The notes: generated by a model from the letters alone, not told the origin. A stretch of DNA of 64,000 nucleotides from Metallyticus violacea (GCA_030762175.1 CM060841.1:9600001-9664000); one strand, 5' to 3'; shown: positions 1-11,442, numbered from the stretch's first letter. Made by a program: numbers and translations.

Positions 1-734
1 GAAATAAACATTTCACTAGTTTTCTTTAATATTTCCTCTTTAACACTAGATATTAATCATATATAATTAAAATTATTGATAATTGTTTATTCTATTTCAA
101 CCGATTTTCACGTAGTTTCGCGTGCTACTTTCAAATATGGCCACTAATCTTGCTCTATCACTTAGGTAAGGGTTTTTCAAAAAGTGAACGAAAGTTTCCT
201 GTGCTTATTTATTGCACAGTCTTATACTACCTGCATATTTTTTTACCCTCAACTCCTTTTGGTACTTTTCTTGTAAGCAGCTTGCGTCTCTTCTCTGTGC
301 AGAGATGCTGACGTTCCATCTACTCTGGCATCTGCGTTCCAAGTGTCTTGATATCTTGCTGAAATCTTCTCCTCTACTCTTCACCAAGACTTTGGCGAAG
401 CAGTTCAAATGAGAATGCAGAAAATGTACCATTTAGCTAATTGAACAGCCCAAATCTTTGGATTTCATCGGCATGTTTAACACCATACGCTTAAAGCTGG
501 GATCCCAGGGAATTTTTGAACAGCTTCTTTAAGAGCAATTCAAGCCTCTTTTTGAATTACACGTTTACAAATCTACGTGGTTATGATGGAACCATTTCAC
601 GTTCCTACTGTGTCCCAAATGAGCCACCATTTGTTCACTGCTGTGAAGAAGTAAAAAGATTCAATGGCATGAAAATTAACATTACTAATTTATCCATATT
701 ATCCGTTTCTTTCTAAAATTGAAATGTATTTATA
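1..734. other. AT-rich sequence, nothing recognised
   Basis: Short open frames of 66-75 codons occur on both strands. None shows a motif, compositional shift or repeat similarity that supports a gene. Confidence 0.5.
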
Positions 735-835
735 GAGTTTGAAGAAACATTCGACAGAGTAGAAAGTTCTACACAGAATGAAAGAAGAAGGATCTTCATC
801 AATTCAATTAAAAGTGTGTATAAGAAAGAATACTA
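735..835 (+). pseudogene. Fragment of non-LTR reverse transcriptase
   Basis: Reading in frame gives FEETFDRVESS and, a little further, INSIKSVYKKEY. These resemble the 'DFxKAFDRV' and 'I..IKSVY' motifs of the fingers/palm start of LINE reverse transcriptases. Only about 35 residues survive before a stop; no YADD motif or other domain follows. It is a short dead fragment next to the SINE-A at 956. The assignment rests on motif spacing only. Confidence 0.45.
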
Positions 836-955
836 AAATAGTTATAATTATGTTAAGATATTTTATTCCTGGGTCGTAGACCGTACATGCTTAAGTAGGA
901 TGCACAATTAAAAAGTAGAACAAATAATGAATACAAAAATAATATTAATAGTAAT

Positions 956-1113
956 TTTTTAATGATTTATTTATGGACGCTCTTTAACAGCTCAGGTCAT
1001 CAGCGTCCCATTCAACTCAGGGCGTGAAACGGTCGACAAATTTTGCTCAGAGGCCTCTCTTTCAGGCTTGAGTTATTTTTCGTGCCGTAAATGTACGACA
1101 CGGGACCCACGGC
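956..1113 (-). mobile_element. SINE-A copy 1, 5'-truncated
   Basis: This copy matches the body and tail of the SINE-A family, beginning with the tail word GGACGCTCTTTAAC when read on the plus strand. The tRNA-like head is missing, as in target-primed 5' truncation. It is flanked by a 12-bp target-site duplication, ATTAATAGTAAT at 944-955 and ATTAACAGTAAT at 1114-1125, with one mismatch. It sits next to the 3' end of the antisense LINE at 1120-1790. Confidence 0.85.
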
Positions 1114-1119
1114 ATTAAC

Positions 1120-1790
1120 AGTAATAAATAAATAAACATTAAAGAGGGAAAAATGATATTTACAGATATATGAATGGAAGCTTGACACATTGTGTATAAT
1201 TACACTAGTTATTGTGTTCTAACTAGAAAATAAATTGCTTCTAGCTTTGCGCACTTTGGCTAGAAAAATACTCCTATTCAACCAATTAGTGTAGTTTGCC
1301 AACAGATCCCAGCATGCCAATCGACCTCTAATTGCCTTAAAAAAGTTTTCAGCAAACAGCGTTTTTCTCGGGTGTTTTCCAGTGGGTACATTATGCCAGA
1401 ATATGTGCCCATTCCTCATCTACTCCACAAAATGGGCAGAGTCTTCTACCAGAACCATTTGTTATTTTTTGAGCCTTCCAACCTCGCAGTCTAAACCAGG
1501 CCATTGCTGATCTCGTCTTACTCCCTAGAAGAAGTATAAATGCCTCTTTACCCCAGATAAGTTTAATTTCATTTGACAGGTTCAAGAAAACTTCAGTGAT
1601 ACATTCTGTCTCGCTTTTCCGCCTGCTGATATCCTCTAGCCTTGTTCTAACCTTCTTCCATACGCTTTTATTATTTGCATTGTCTCTTGCTATATTGAAC
1701 TCAAGCCAATTCCTCTGAGTCATCTTTCCACCTCTGCAGCCCAAAACGTTAGTGTTATATTTTATATCTGGTGTCTATAGCATTTAACAT
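1120..1790 (-). pseudogene. LINE-Z copy 1: C-terminal part of non-LTR retrotransposon ORF2
   Basis: The longest open part (1391-1744, minus) encodes a charged stretch and then RLCPFCGVDEEWAHILA. That is the C-x2-C...H zinc-knuckle tail common at the C-terminus of LINE ORF2 proteins. A frame change and stop follow. Homologous sequence continues to about 1219 (KARSNLFSS) and into a 3' UTR ending in TTTA repeats. Two more copies of the same region occur at 20445-21180 and 62168-62800, which defines a family called LINE-Z here. Upstream reverse transcriptase is absent. The clade (I, R1, Jockey or other) cannot be decided from this tail alone. Confidence 0.75.
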
Positions 1791-2148
1791 ATCCCTACAT
1801 TAGTCTAGGCCAGTAATTCACCGTCTTTGTTTAACCGTATCTTCATAGCAACCACCTCCCTCAAGATCCCACAGTTTGACGTTCCTTTGGAGAGCTCGAG
1901 ACCCTTTTGCAAAAATCTACTAGCTAAATTAAGTAATAATTATTACGGACTAATCAAAGTGTCATAAATGGGTGTAGTTTATCACCCGTACATTTTAATT
2001 TTTTTTAAAAAAATTCAAGATTGGAAATAAGAGACAATACAATGTGTCTATTTAGGAAAGAAAGGTGGAAAACGCCAAGATAATGGGATTCCAAGGAAAC
2101 AGATAATTAAGATAAAGAAATTGATATAAACTAAGTTATAATAGAACA
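1791..2148. other. Spacer, nothing recognised
   Basis: AT-rich sequence between the LINE-Z tail and the truncated mariner; no motif seen. Confidence 0.4.
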
Positions 2149-2640
2149 TTCATGTTTAAATGTTCATGAATAATTCGAAGGAATGTTGTTTTAGAAACGC
2201 CCAATCTTGCTGCTATCTCTGTAACTTTGAGCACGGATCTCCCACAAGAGCGATGTTTTCTGGAGTGAGCACCTCCAATCCTAGACGCTCTTCGTCTTCA
2301 ATGCTTTCTCCACCTATTCGAAAAAGTTTGGCTCATTCTTTTACGGTAGAATATGAGGGGGATGCTTCCCTATATACACCGTCCAATCGCTGTTGAATTT
2401 CATTTGGAGTAAATCTTTCTTTTGTGAAGAACTTGATAACAGATCGATATTGCATTTTGAACATGTCACAATATTCTACACATAGCCTTCTTTATGCAAC
2501 TAAATCTGAACAACTGAACATAGAAGAGCGTGGAAGTTGAGCTTCAATTATTTAGTTAACAGATAAGGTATGACACCAGGTAAGGGTTTTGTGAAGGCGA
2601 TAATTCTTAATGGCCAGGAATTTATGGACCTACTCTCGTA
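2149..2640 (-). pseudogene. M1a: truncated mariner, transposase N-terminus and one TIR
   Basis: The minus strand carries the N-terminal helix-turn-helix half of the same mariner family found at 14887, 27483 and 32556. Recognisable parts are 'FTKE.FTPNEIQQRL' and a second helix region ending near the IIHEHLNMN motif. The right end has the family terminal inverted repeat (plus strand ...GACCTACTCTCGTA, ending 2640). The left end stops at the HLNMN codons, so the catalytic domain and the other TIR are lost. Stops and frameshifts are present, so it is not mobile. Confidence 0.85.
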
Positions 2641-5125
2641 ACTGCTTAAACGAATGCGTCTCGCGATGTGTAGAACTTCAAAACTGCTTGCCTCAGCAGA
2701 GCAAACTCTACCTTATATACATATTAAATTAAAATCACAGTATCGTTGCCTTAACAATTACTACATGGGCGACAAAAGCACGCTTTAAAATTTTGAAACA
2801 TAAATCTATCATTGGATAGTTAAAAGTTCACCTGCCGTACGTATATCATCCGCTATTTTTGAAAGTTTAAAAACTTTTGTCGACATTGGCCAGTTTAAAA
2901 GGTTAGCTGTGCAACCACCGGCCGGGGTCAGAGCTCTTTGACGAATTTAAAAGTCCTTTTAAAAAGTGGCGACACACACGCCCTCGGGTTCATTCTACTC
3001 TCGGTCTCCAAGCTACCGTATGCCAGAGACTTTATCCTTTGTTGACATACAATTTACAGGTTATAGTTAAACTGTATTATAAACATATACATGCAAGATA
3101 TCTACATCACTAACTACAATAAGTAAAATATTATGATTATATTTGTGACAGACACCTTATATTGTGTTTATATTTTAGTGGGGGTGGGGCATAGGTACAG
3201 TTTCGGTTATAATGATGATTGTTATTATTATAGCCTATGATATGCAAGATCAATGGAAATGAAAATAAATATAAAATATTAGACAAAAAAGCTGGGTATC
3301 TCAATTTCTTCTGAAATGCTCCTCTTAATCACTTACGGTGGTGCTATTGAGTAGAAAACTGTGTCAAAGCGATCAACTAACATAGTGTAATTACATTTTT
3401 ATTTTTATTTTAAAAGCAATTTTTAGATAATACATTGAAAATGCAAATTTCTGAAACATTGGTGTGTGTTGTAAGTGAAGGATTTTTTTTAATTTGCTAT
3501 TTTAATTAAAAAAAAAATTCCCAAATTAATTTTACAAGTTTCAATGAAAAACTGTACCTCCGTTTCCGTTTTGTTCCTTCCAGATACTTTGTGCGAGAAA
3601 CAAAAATACGTCATAATCTTTTGGCATTCTACAGACGCTAACTTACTCTGACACGTGAATAAAGAGAATACGAGAAGCGCTTCCGTTTCTAAAAGAGTTT
3701 AGCATAAGAGAAAGAGATGGCAGAAAGCAATACCTCGTGTACAATATTCACGGTCAGGTTTCGTTTTCACTTTGAGAATTACGCTACGTTCTGAAGTAAC
3801 GCAACACATGAGAGTGAGACAGAACGCCCACCTCTCCACTAAGGCAGACTGTAGAAACTGGAATTTCAATCACAACTAGAGTGTTGGTTTCCATGCAAAT
3901 GCATAGTTTTTGTAGAGCCATGTATAAAAATGACTTTTCTTTGTGTTTCCAGGAAAATATAATGAAAATATATACTTGGATATTTATACAACCCTACTGT
4001 TAATACTTTATATCGTTTTAAATAAATTAATATTTACATAAGCTCCATTTTAATCTGAAAAATTTAAATTGCAGAAGCCAAAAGTATTTAAAGTACGAAA
4101 CATTTTGGAGATCCTTTTAGAATGCATTATTTATTATGCACAACAAAGTAAATTTGGTTTTAAAAACTAGGTCTTGACAATTTTATAAATTATTTTCACC
4201 GATTTTACTCTGAGGTACTGGAGAAATGCAGTGAGGTTACTGAGTTATGGGCAGCCTGAACGCAGCAGCCGCAATCAGTAAAAAAAAAAAAAAAAAAAAA
4301 AAGGACAGTCACCGGGCGTGAAATTAGTATTTTTATTTTTATTGAAGCATAAAATAATAATGTATTTAAAACGTATAAAATAGAAATTGAATATGATGCC
4401 CCTCGGCGGCAATATATTGCCAACATCTGGGTAGGAGTTTTCTGTGTTTCATGTAATTTTACTTCCGTAAGAACACGTTTTTTATCATTGAGAGATATTT
4501 TTTCTCGTAACTTTATACAAAATGGCGAATATTTTCTCTACCTGGCACTATATTAAAATTATATTTTCTTTTCATATGTATATACACCCTAAAATCTCTT
4601 TCTTCAAGAACATATTTATATAAAATATTTTATCTATTTTCATTATAATTATTTTAATCGTTTTTTTTTAGATTTACATTAATATGAACAATAATAATGT
4701 GCAAATGTAAATATGTAATTTTTCAAATAAAGAAAAAAGTTTGGAATATATTCCGGTGTAGGAAGCTACGGGGGTGTTGTATTACAAAATTTGTTTATTT
4801 TATTTAATATATTATTTATATATTTATATAGTCGTTTTACTAATTAAGAACGATTAACACAAAATTTGCACAAACTACAAGTTATTATCTGCACAAGCAC
4901 TGAATGGCCTTGACGACTGTCTTCTCCTGGTTCTCAGCCGCGCTCTGCTGGCCCGTTGGTGAAATAATCTTCTCATAATGCCCCTGATAAGATATCTAGC
5001 CCGTATGAAGGTAAGATAATTGATAGAATTGATACCTTAGAGCTTACGACCTAGCATCTGTATTTAGAGCTACAACATTGTACGAAATTGAGACAATGCT
5101 ATAGATTATCCCCTATTCCTTTTAG
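2641..5125. other. Long unassigned stretch with a 23-nt A-run
   Basis: AT-rich sequence without recognised coding potential. A pure A-run lies at 4280-4302, possibly the tail of an unrecognised retroposed sequence. No TIR, LTR or tRNA-like promoter was found. Confidence 0.45.
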
Positions 5126-5129
5126 TTTA

Positions 5130-5760
5130 TAAATGGATGAAACTATAAGAGAGGGAAAAGCTAAAGTAAAAAAGCATAGTTTGGGCATGGAAAGAGCAGA
5201 AATAATGTCTATATTGTTTGAAGATGATGGAGCAATTATAACAAATACAAAGAGTAACATATGAGCTATAAATGTTTATGAAAACGTTCAAAGATTTAAG
5301 GTAATTATTAATAATAGTCCTAATGAACAGATTCATAACCTCATTTTTCTAGGATGCAGAATACCTCATGGTGAAATTGATATTGATAAAATACATTTAA
5401 TGACATTAGAACTCTCGCAAGAAAAGTAAGGTAGAAATGATAGCAAGGCGATGGTGGAATCAACTTGCAGTACGGAAGTGAAACATGGACTAGACGAAAA
5501 TAAATGCAAGCAATAAAATGTGATTTCTCAGATCAATTGATGGATTTAGTTTGATGAGGAAGAGGAATAGAGATAATAGGGAAGGACTCGGCGTTGATAG
5601 TTTGATAAAGAGTACAGATATTCTGGGATAAAATATTTACATCGCATTCCTAGACAGATAATGGCTTATAGGCAAAGAGGGAGGCGGGAGAGCTGGTAAG
5701 ACCAGATATTTAAGGCGTAACAGGCCCTAGCCTAAACACTTGAAGAGTATATTCACCTAT
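5130..5760 (+). pseudogene. LINE reverse transcriptase palm-to-C-terminus remnant
   Basis: In shifting frames this region gives LFEDDGAIITNT (a degraded YADD, about 5209-5245), then FLGCRIPHGEIDIDKI, then QYGSETWTRRK (about 5464-5500), and finally HRIPRQIMAYRQRGRR (about 5640-5690). This order (ADD, FLG, YGSETW, RIPxxxxxYxxxGRR) is typical of LINEs whose RT is followed by a short C-terminal tail and no RNase H, such as RTE-like or related elements. Several stops and frameshifts interrupt it. No endonuclease domain is visible upstream. Confidence 0.75.
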
Positions 5761-6296
5761 TGTAAAATATTTCCTAATCAATTTTCAACTATGAAAGGTT
5801 TACATTTCAAAAATTTCAACGGAAATCTTGTCGAATATTTCCTCAATTAGATCACAAATTCCAGTAGTCACCTTAATACCGCACGTCCCACTCAGCAATC
5901 TGCCGTCCATGCGCAGACCTAATGGTCGGCCAACGTTATCGATCCGTAAACTATTCGTACACTAAACACATGAGTAAAAGTATGAACATCTTATTTTTAG
6001 TAATAATGAGTTTTACTTCCGTTATTGCAGTTGTTCAAAGTGGTGTATACCTGCTTTCAGACATTCCTGATATGTTAACATTTGCACCCAAAAGTTCTGC
6101 TTTGACATTCTTATATATAGTTTTAATTGCACCTCAATAATTTCAGAGACTGTTGAGTGGTCTTGGACAATCACATTTCAAGTTAGGTAAGGAATTGTTT
6201 CTAAAGGACCAGTGCGTCACTGCCTAATAAAGCTTCCATCGGAAATGATACCACACAATAACGGACGGGAGTTGTCAGCATGTCTCTGACGCAGTC
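5761..6296. other. Spacer, nothing recognised
   Basis: Contains a 72-codon open frame (5922-6140) with hydrophobic character but no family signature; I do not call it a gene. Confidence 0.4.
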
Positions 6297-6372
6297 AGTA
6301 TTATACTGACGCTGATGACCTGAGCTGTTAAAGAGCGTCCTTAAATAAAAAAAAAAAAAGTATTATACTGAC
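6297..6372 (+). mobile_element. Micro-insertion of SINE-A 3' end with perfect 14-bp TSD
   Basis: A 48-bp insert (6311-6358) holds only the last part of SINE-A, GCTGATGACCTGAGCTG through GAGCGTCC, plus an A-rich tail. It lies between two identical copies of AGTATTATACTGAC (6297-6310 and 6359-6372). The duplication shows true insertion by target-primed reverse transcription rather than decay of a longer copy. What remains is essentially the terminal stem-loop of the family. Confidence 0.9.
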
Positions 6373-6518
6373 TTCTCTATCATCATCATTACTTTTACAT
6401 ATTAGAACACATGTTATAATGAAAAAATAAATGAATAAATATCTACTCCGCGGGACATCTGTATGTCGCTTTGTACAGTCAGTTGGGTAGCTTCCTCTCG
6501 TAGCTTGAATTTAACGAG

Positions 6519-7135
6519 ACCATTTCATTCATGTGACGTCATCTTAAAATAGACCAAAGAAACGAATCAAAATTTTGAATTTCCATCAATCACAGCCGGA
6601 TTACGGAGTGAAATATCGAGAAAAAAGGTATCAAATTCGTTTTACACTCGACGTGCATTTGTTTTGTGGTCAGTGCTAGAGGCTGTGGGGAGCTATTGAT
6701 AGCAACAAAAACATGGACAGTCGACAATCATAACGCAAAATGGAGGAGGGTTCTTCAAAGCGTTTTGATGATTGCGGCAAATGTGCAAATTGATCTTATC
6801 ATTAGGGATTTCAAATCACAGAATACGAAGAAAAACAGAGACATTATATGTTATATAATTTTTTTCTCATTTAGTATTAGAAAATCGAACGGTAGGACAC
6901 CTTTGTCCATTTCAGTCCTAAACCCGTATTTTGCTCCTCTCTATTGCCATTACTGACAATCGATATTCTTCTGTCACAAGATTGCTTAAAAAGGTTAAGT
7001 ATGAATATGCAATTATTAAAATTTTTAAGCCAAGTTTAGAGAAATTATATTTAAATTTAAATTTTATTCGTGAAATAGTCCTAATAAACATCACTAGATG
7101 GTCTGAGCTTTCTAGATAAATTGTCGGTAATATTA
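6519..7135 (+). repeat. Repeat C, copy 1
   Basis: This unclassified dispersed repeat starts near ATTTCATTCATGTGACGTCA and includes the words ACGCAAAATG and CCTAAACCCGTATTTTGCTC. It ends near GGTCTGAGCTTTCTAGATAA. It aligns over most of its length with copies at 11443 (plus) and, on the minus strand, at 18365-19325 and 45855-47795. I see no transposase coding, tRNA-like promoter or clear long TIR. It may be a non-autonomous DNA transposon or a Helitron-like derivative. Confidence 0.75.
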
Positions 7136-7186
7136 CTTGTGATAAACAAGCTACTGTTATTCATGCTTTCCTGTCAGTATGTACGT

Positions 7187-7207
7187 ATTTATTTATTTAT
7201 TTATTCA
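7187..7207. repeat. (TTTA)n microsatellite
   Basis: Five tandem TTTA units read directly from the sequence. Confidence 0.85.
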
Positions 7208-7284
7208 ATATACAATTAGGTTTAAACCCGGCGGCAATGACAAAATTATAAAATTAAAATATTTACAGTTTTTACTTACATTAT

Positions 7285-7812
7285 ACTTGTCTACCTAATT
7301 AAGTGCCGTGCAATCGAATTTTATATGTGTTAGCCTAATTAATTGCAAGTCAACAATTAATTCATTTAAGTCTATTTAAAACAGATATCAACCGAATTAA
7401 TTGCACATCAGCCTAAATATATACATGTAAACCATTAATGTATGTCAGCCTAATTATACATGTCAACAAATAATCCATGGAAAATTAATTAAAACATTTA
7501 AAATCTAACTATGCACATGTCACACTAATTAAATGAATGTCAAATTACATACATGTCAACCTAATTAAATACATGTCAATAACTTAAATGCATTTCAACT
7601 TAATTAAATACAAGTAAACTTAATTGTATGCACGTAATTAAATACATTCAACCCAGTTAAATACATACTGATGTAATTAAGTGCATTGCAATCTAATACA
7701 ATCAATAAATATCAGTCTAATTATTCACATGTAAACAATTAATGCATGTCAAGTCTATTTATATACATGTCAGCCTAATTATAAGCAATTAGTGTTAACT
7801 AATTAAATACAC
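7285..7812. repeat. Degenerate ~20-bp minisatellite
   Basis: More than 20 imperfect repeats of a unit close to ACATGTCAACCTAATTAAAT follow one another over about 530 bp. Variants such as GTCAGCCTAATTATACAT and GTCAACCTAATTAAATAC are obvious by eye. Spacing varies by a few bases, and units have lost or gained short segments. There are no unique spacers, so it is not a CRISPR-like array. Confidence 0.8.
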
Positions 7813-9985
7813 GATGGAGATTTAGAAAACTAAATCTTGAAAATATTGATGAGCTATTGGGGTTCTTGTTGAGAACCAGGTTTGAAAACAATATAAGGGC
7901 ACAAATTGCCGTATTTCGCTTAAACAGCTACTTATCGTATTCTAATTTTAGCTTACAACCACGTCATTTTCTTTGAGAACCATAGATTTCCTATCTCGTC
8001 CAAAGACCCCTATAAGATGTTGTTGATAAAACTAAGTATTGTCCTGCAATCATGTATAGTGTGAAGGTAGGCTCTAGATATTGTAGCATGCAGTGAAATC
8101 TGGCGATTAATAACCCTCTAGAAACGATTTTTGTATCAAAAAGCTCATTAGAGGCTCCAAAGAAATACGTTTGAAACGGACTGTGGCAGAATTCAGTTGA
8201 AAACATTTCTGTTGTCTCTCATTATGTGATAATTGTACACGGCGGCACCAAAGTTGATATTTGCTGATCCTGGGGGCATCATCATTAGTGCTAATCTCTT
8301 TCGGAATATTTATTTTCCAAATAAGCCAATTGACTCTTTACATAATGCAGAGCAAATGAATCACATTAATTTCCCCTGCTTTAACCATAGCAGCAGCACA
8401 CACCGATATACTAAAGACCTTCACTAAATGTAGCAAATGGCATTTTATATTCTGTCTCTATGAGAGCTTCTTCATTTCAGTGAAACACTTCTCGCGTATG
8501 TTTATGCCTGACAGAATTAGAAGTAGCAGAGGACACCAACGTTGTCTGCTTGCATATTTATTCGCACTGAATCTGTCAAATTCTTCTCTATATAAATTTT
8601 CAAATTTGATACGAAAATCTTTTCAAATAGCAATTTGAAAATTCTGGTAACATTTTGGCTGCCAGCTAGTAATGCTATTTTCAGAACATAAGGAATATTA
8701 TACATTCCAGAATCAGCCAAAAATCTGATAATTTAATTTAAAACGTATGCAGTCGCTGGTATACAGTAAACAAAAAAAGAGTTCTGAGTATAAAGAAATA
8801 TTTTAAAAAAATATTCTCAAACTTTGACTTCACGTCTACGCCGGAGATATTTAATGACCAAAAGTAACACTAAGGTACACGACCGGCGAAAACGCTTAGG
8901 AAACATGAAAAGAAGACAGCATAAAGAACTGTTCGAGGCGGCTCGGGGGGAGGGGGGGGGGAAGTGAGACAGAAAGATTCCACAATATATAGGGAAATGG
9001 ACGGAGGAGGGGGCGGAAGTAAAGGAAAAATGTGAGAGAGGCACCAAAAATCGCGATATTACGAGAAAGAGAGAAAAAAGCGAGAAGTGAAAACTTCCGT
9101 TTCTGGGGTTAGTACCCAGTCGTCATTCTTCCAGAAGCTATTGGACTCTCCCTCCACCACGGAATGTCATCCACACACCGCACAGTTTTGTCAATATTCA
9201 AAAATATTGCTTTCCTTTTACTAAAACTACAATTTTCTACTTTGCGGCAGTCGGGGGACTTCTTGGCAACTGACGACGGAAAGGTGTCTACGGAGCAGAA
9301 AACCCATTCGTTTTATGGATTACAGGGGAGGAGGTATCTGAAGCAATTTCACTTCGACCGGAAAGAGGGTTGTTAACGGGCGCACATTTAGATCCCAGTA
9401 TCGTATTTTGTTAACAGCGGATATTTTACTATCATACTAGCTGCATAACTTTGTTGCGGAAACGAAATTTTCCGCTAAAACTTATGCACCAAATACAAAG
9501 ATAAAACGTAACTCAAGAAGCAAAAACAACAACTTAAAAAAAGTCAAATTAATTCATTAGTTCGTATAATATTACCTAGAAAAAGAACATCTTTGAAACA
9601 AGCTTGAATCTATTATAATATTGCGAAAATGCATTCAAAAACGTAACGTTATTAATATGCACATTCAGGTATATCTCATGCACCTGCGCACCTCGTTCTA
9701 CCGAACTGATAAGCCCTCCTTCCAACCGTTCTATTCATGTCATGCAAACCATTGGCTTAACTAGGTTTGCCTTACTTTGTTCGTCAATGCCTTTTTGCTA
9801 ATTTCATATTTTATTATCCTTCCTGCTATTATCTTTACTTTAATGATATAAAAGTCAGTTTATTAAGAACATATTTAAAATAAATAAAAATACTAATCAA
9901 TAAATACGAGAAAATTTTTCATTAGAAAAACACATTTCATATGATTGGCGGAAGAAATTAGCAAAGAATAAACGTTTCCCAGTCG
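7813..9985. other. Unassigned stretch with a G-rich tract
   Basis: No recognised gene or element. A tract at 8945-8961 reads G6-A-G10 and lies in purine-rich DNA (8935-9020), able in principle to form a G-quadruplex. Open frames of 64-76 codons show no family motif. Confidence 0.45.
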
Positions 9986-9993
9986 GCTTGTAA

Positions 9994-10655
9994 AATGAAG
10001 TCGCTTCGTAAAGAGCAGTATGCTGTTCTGAAACGTTGCTTCCGTCTGCAGAAATCCGGCATGGAAGCGTACTCGATGTTACAGAAACCATACGGGAAAT
10101 ACATTCTGTCACAACCGATCGCACTTTGGTGTTTCAAGTCCAGGTGCTGCAACCACCGCAGTGAAAGACATCATGATACAGCTGCCGTCATTGTTTCGCA
10201 AATAACGTGGATAGACTGGCAGATATGTTACACGAGAGTGTGTTTGCCATTCTGCACGATCGCTTACATGTGAGACGCGTCTGAGCAGAGATTGCTGATG
10301 CCTGAACTGAAGATGTTGCAAGTGAGGGTCACCGGCATACCTGAATTACAGCAGATGACACTTGACTTCACTGGGAACTCAGTTTGGAACTCACCTGGTT
10401 CTTCGACACCATAAAAAGACCATGCATGTTCGGTCAGCAGGAAAAGTTAGGGTGGTTTCGTCCTTTGAATGCCGTGAAATCGTCTATCAACATGACGTTC
10501 CTAAAAATACGATTATTGGATGTATTACAAAAAGGTTTTGAGCGTTGCACAATCTGGTAGACACCTTCATATGTCCCCATGTTTTGAACGTTGTTGTTCA
10601 ACGTTTGACCAGAAAGAATATCCAATATGTGCCTCACCCTCCATACAGGCCAGAC
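9994..10655 (+). pseudogene. M2a: decayed mariner transposase
   Basis: The N-terminus reads AVLKRCFRLQKSGMEAYSML, matching the mariner helix-turn-helix start, with its closest relative in this window at 24343-25215. Later, in other frames, come KKTMHVRSAGKVRVVSSFE and REIVYQHDVPKNT (around the first catalytic region) and KNIQYVPHPPYRPD (just before the third catalytic Asp). The second catalytic block (HDN) is not recognisable. The copy breaks off in a (TA)n tract right after HPPYRPD. Multiple stops and frameshifts make it inactive. Confidence 0.75.

Positions 10656-10697
<42 letters not shown>
10656..10697. repeat. (TA)n microsatellite, ~20 units
   Basis: Uninterrupted TA dinucleotides. They generate the artificial Tyr-Ile repeats seen in several frames and form the junction between the mariner and LINE ORF1 fragments. 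Confidence 0.95.
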
Positions 10698-10700
<3 letters not shown>

Positions 10701-11000
10701 CGGTTTCCTCGAGCTTTCGGGTTAACGGTTGTCGTGAACAAGCGCATGCGGTTCTGAAGACAAAGTCAACTGTTTCCAGCACATCTTCCAGGCCAAGAGC
10801 ATACCGTATCACAATATTGTTGCGTCGCGATTGATTTTCCAAACAGTCTAATCTACTTTCCAGGAGCGTGATCAGTTCCACCAGATCCCCCGTTTCCTCC
10901 TCCAGTTTTTTCGGGTGATATTTTCGAACCCGCGCTGCATCTCCTGCCTCAACTGCTCAATTAAATAAAATGCCTCCATTCTCGCACTCACAGGTACGTC
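10698..11000 (-). pseudogene. LINE ORF1 N-terminal coiled-coil fragment
   Basis: Read on the minus strand, the segment gives MEAFYLIEQLRQEMQRGFEN. After a frameshift it continues as LLESRLDCLENQSRRNNIVI. The 'LExRLDxLENQSRRNN' motif marks the coiled-coil to RNA-binding transition in L1-like ORF1 proteins and their relatives. Such proteins bind element RNA in ribonucleoprotein particles. The C-terminal RNA-binding domain is missing, the reading running into the (TA)n tract. No linked ORF2 is visible. Confidence 0.65.
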
Positions 11001-11442
11001 AGTCCCCTTTGTCGTTCAGGTAGCATCTCCAAGAGCACCCAAATGAATGGGAAATATTTCAAAAACCACAGACTAATTTTGAATCTGCCTAGTATATTTT
11101 TTAAAATATTAAAAGCATTCAAAGTCATATAGGTGCTTTAGCGATAAACCTCGCCCACTCACCCAATTACTTACGTCTTGGGTGCTAGGCCTACTGCATA
11201 ACTCTGCCCGCCTTATCGTGTCTTTTCAACATTTTTCCTGGCGGTTTCGTGATGGTTAGACATCTGACTCTAGAGCAACACATTTTAGTGTGTAAGCGTT
11301 TTTTTAAAATATAAATCAGTTCTTTGAGTACATTTACAATAGGCCCACATATGTTAGAAGAATAAGTGATCAAAATAATTAATAACTGACAAAATGATAT
11401 TCATATAACAAAAGTTATTCCAATATAATGGACAAAGAACTT
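11001..11442. other. Spacer, nothing recognised
   Basis: AT-rich, only short open frames with no motif. Confidence 0.4.

Noticed and set aside
7285..7812. CRISPR-like array
   Set aside because: Units are adjacent, variable and AT-rich with no unique spacers; the whole window is eukaryotic in character.
10520..10834. Open frames with poly(Tyr-Ile)
   Set aside because: Produced by the (TA)n microsatellite; the flanks belong to a mariner and an antisense LINE ORF1.
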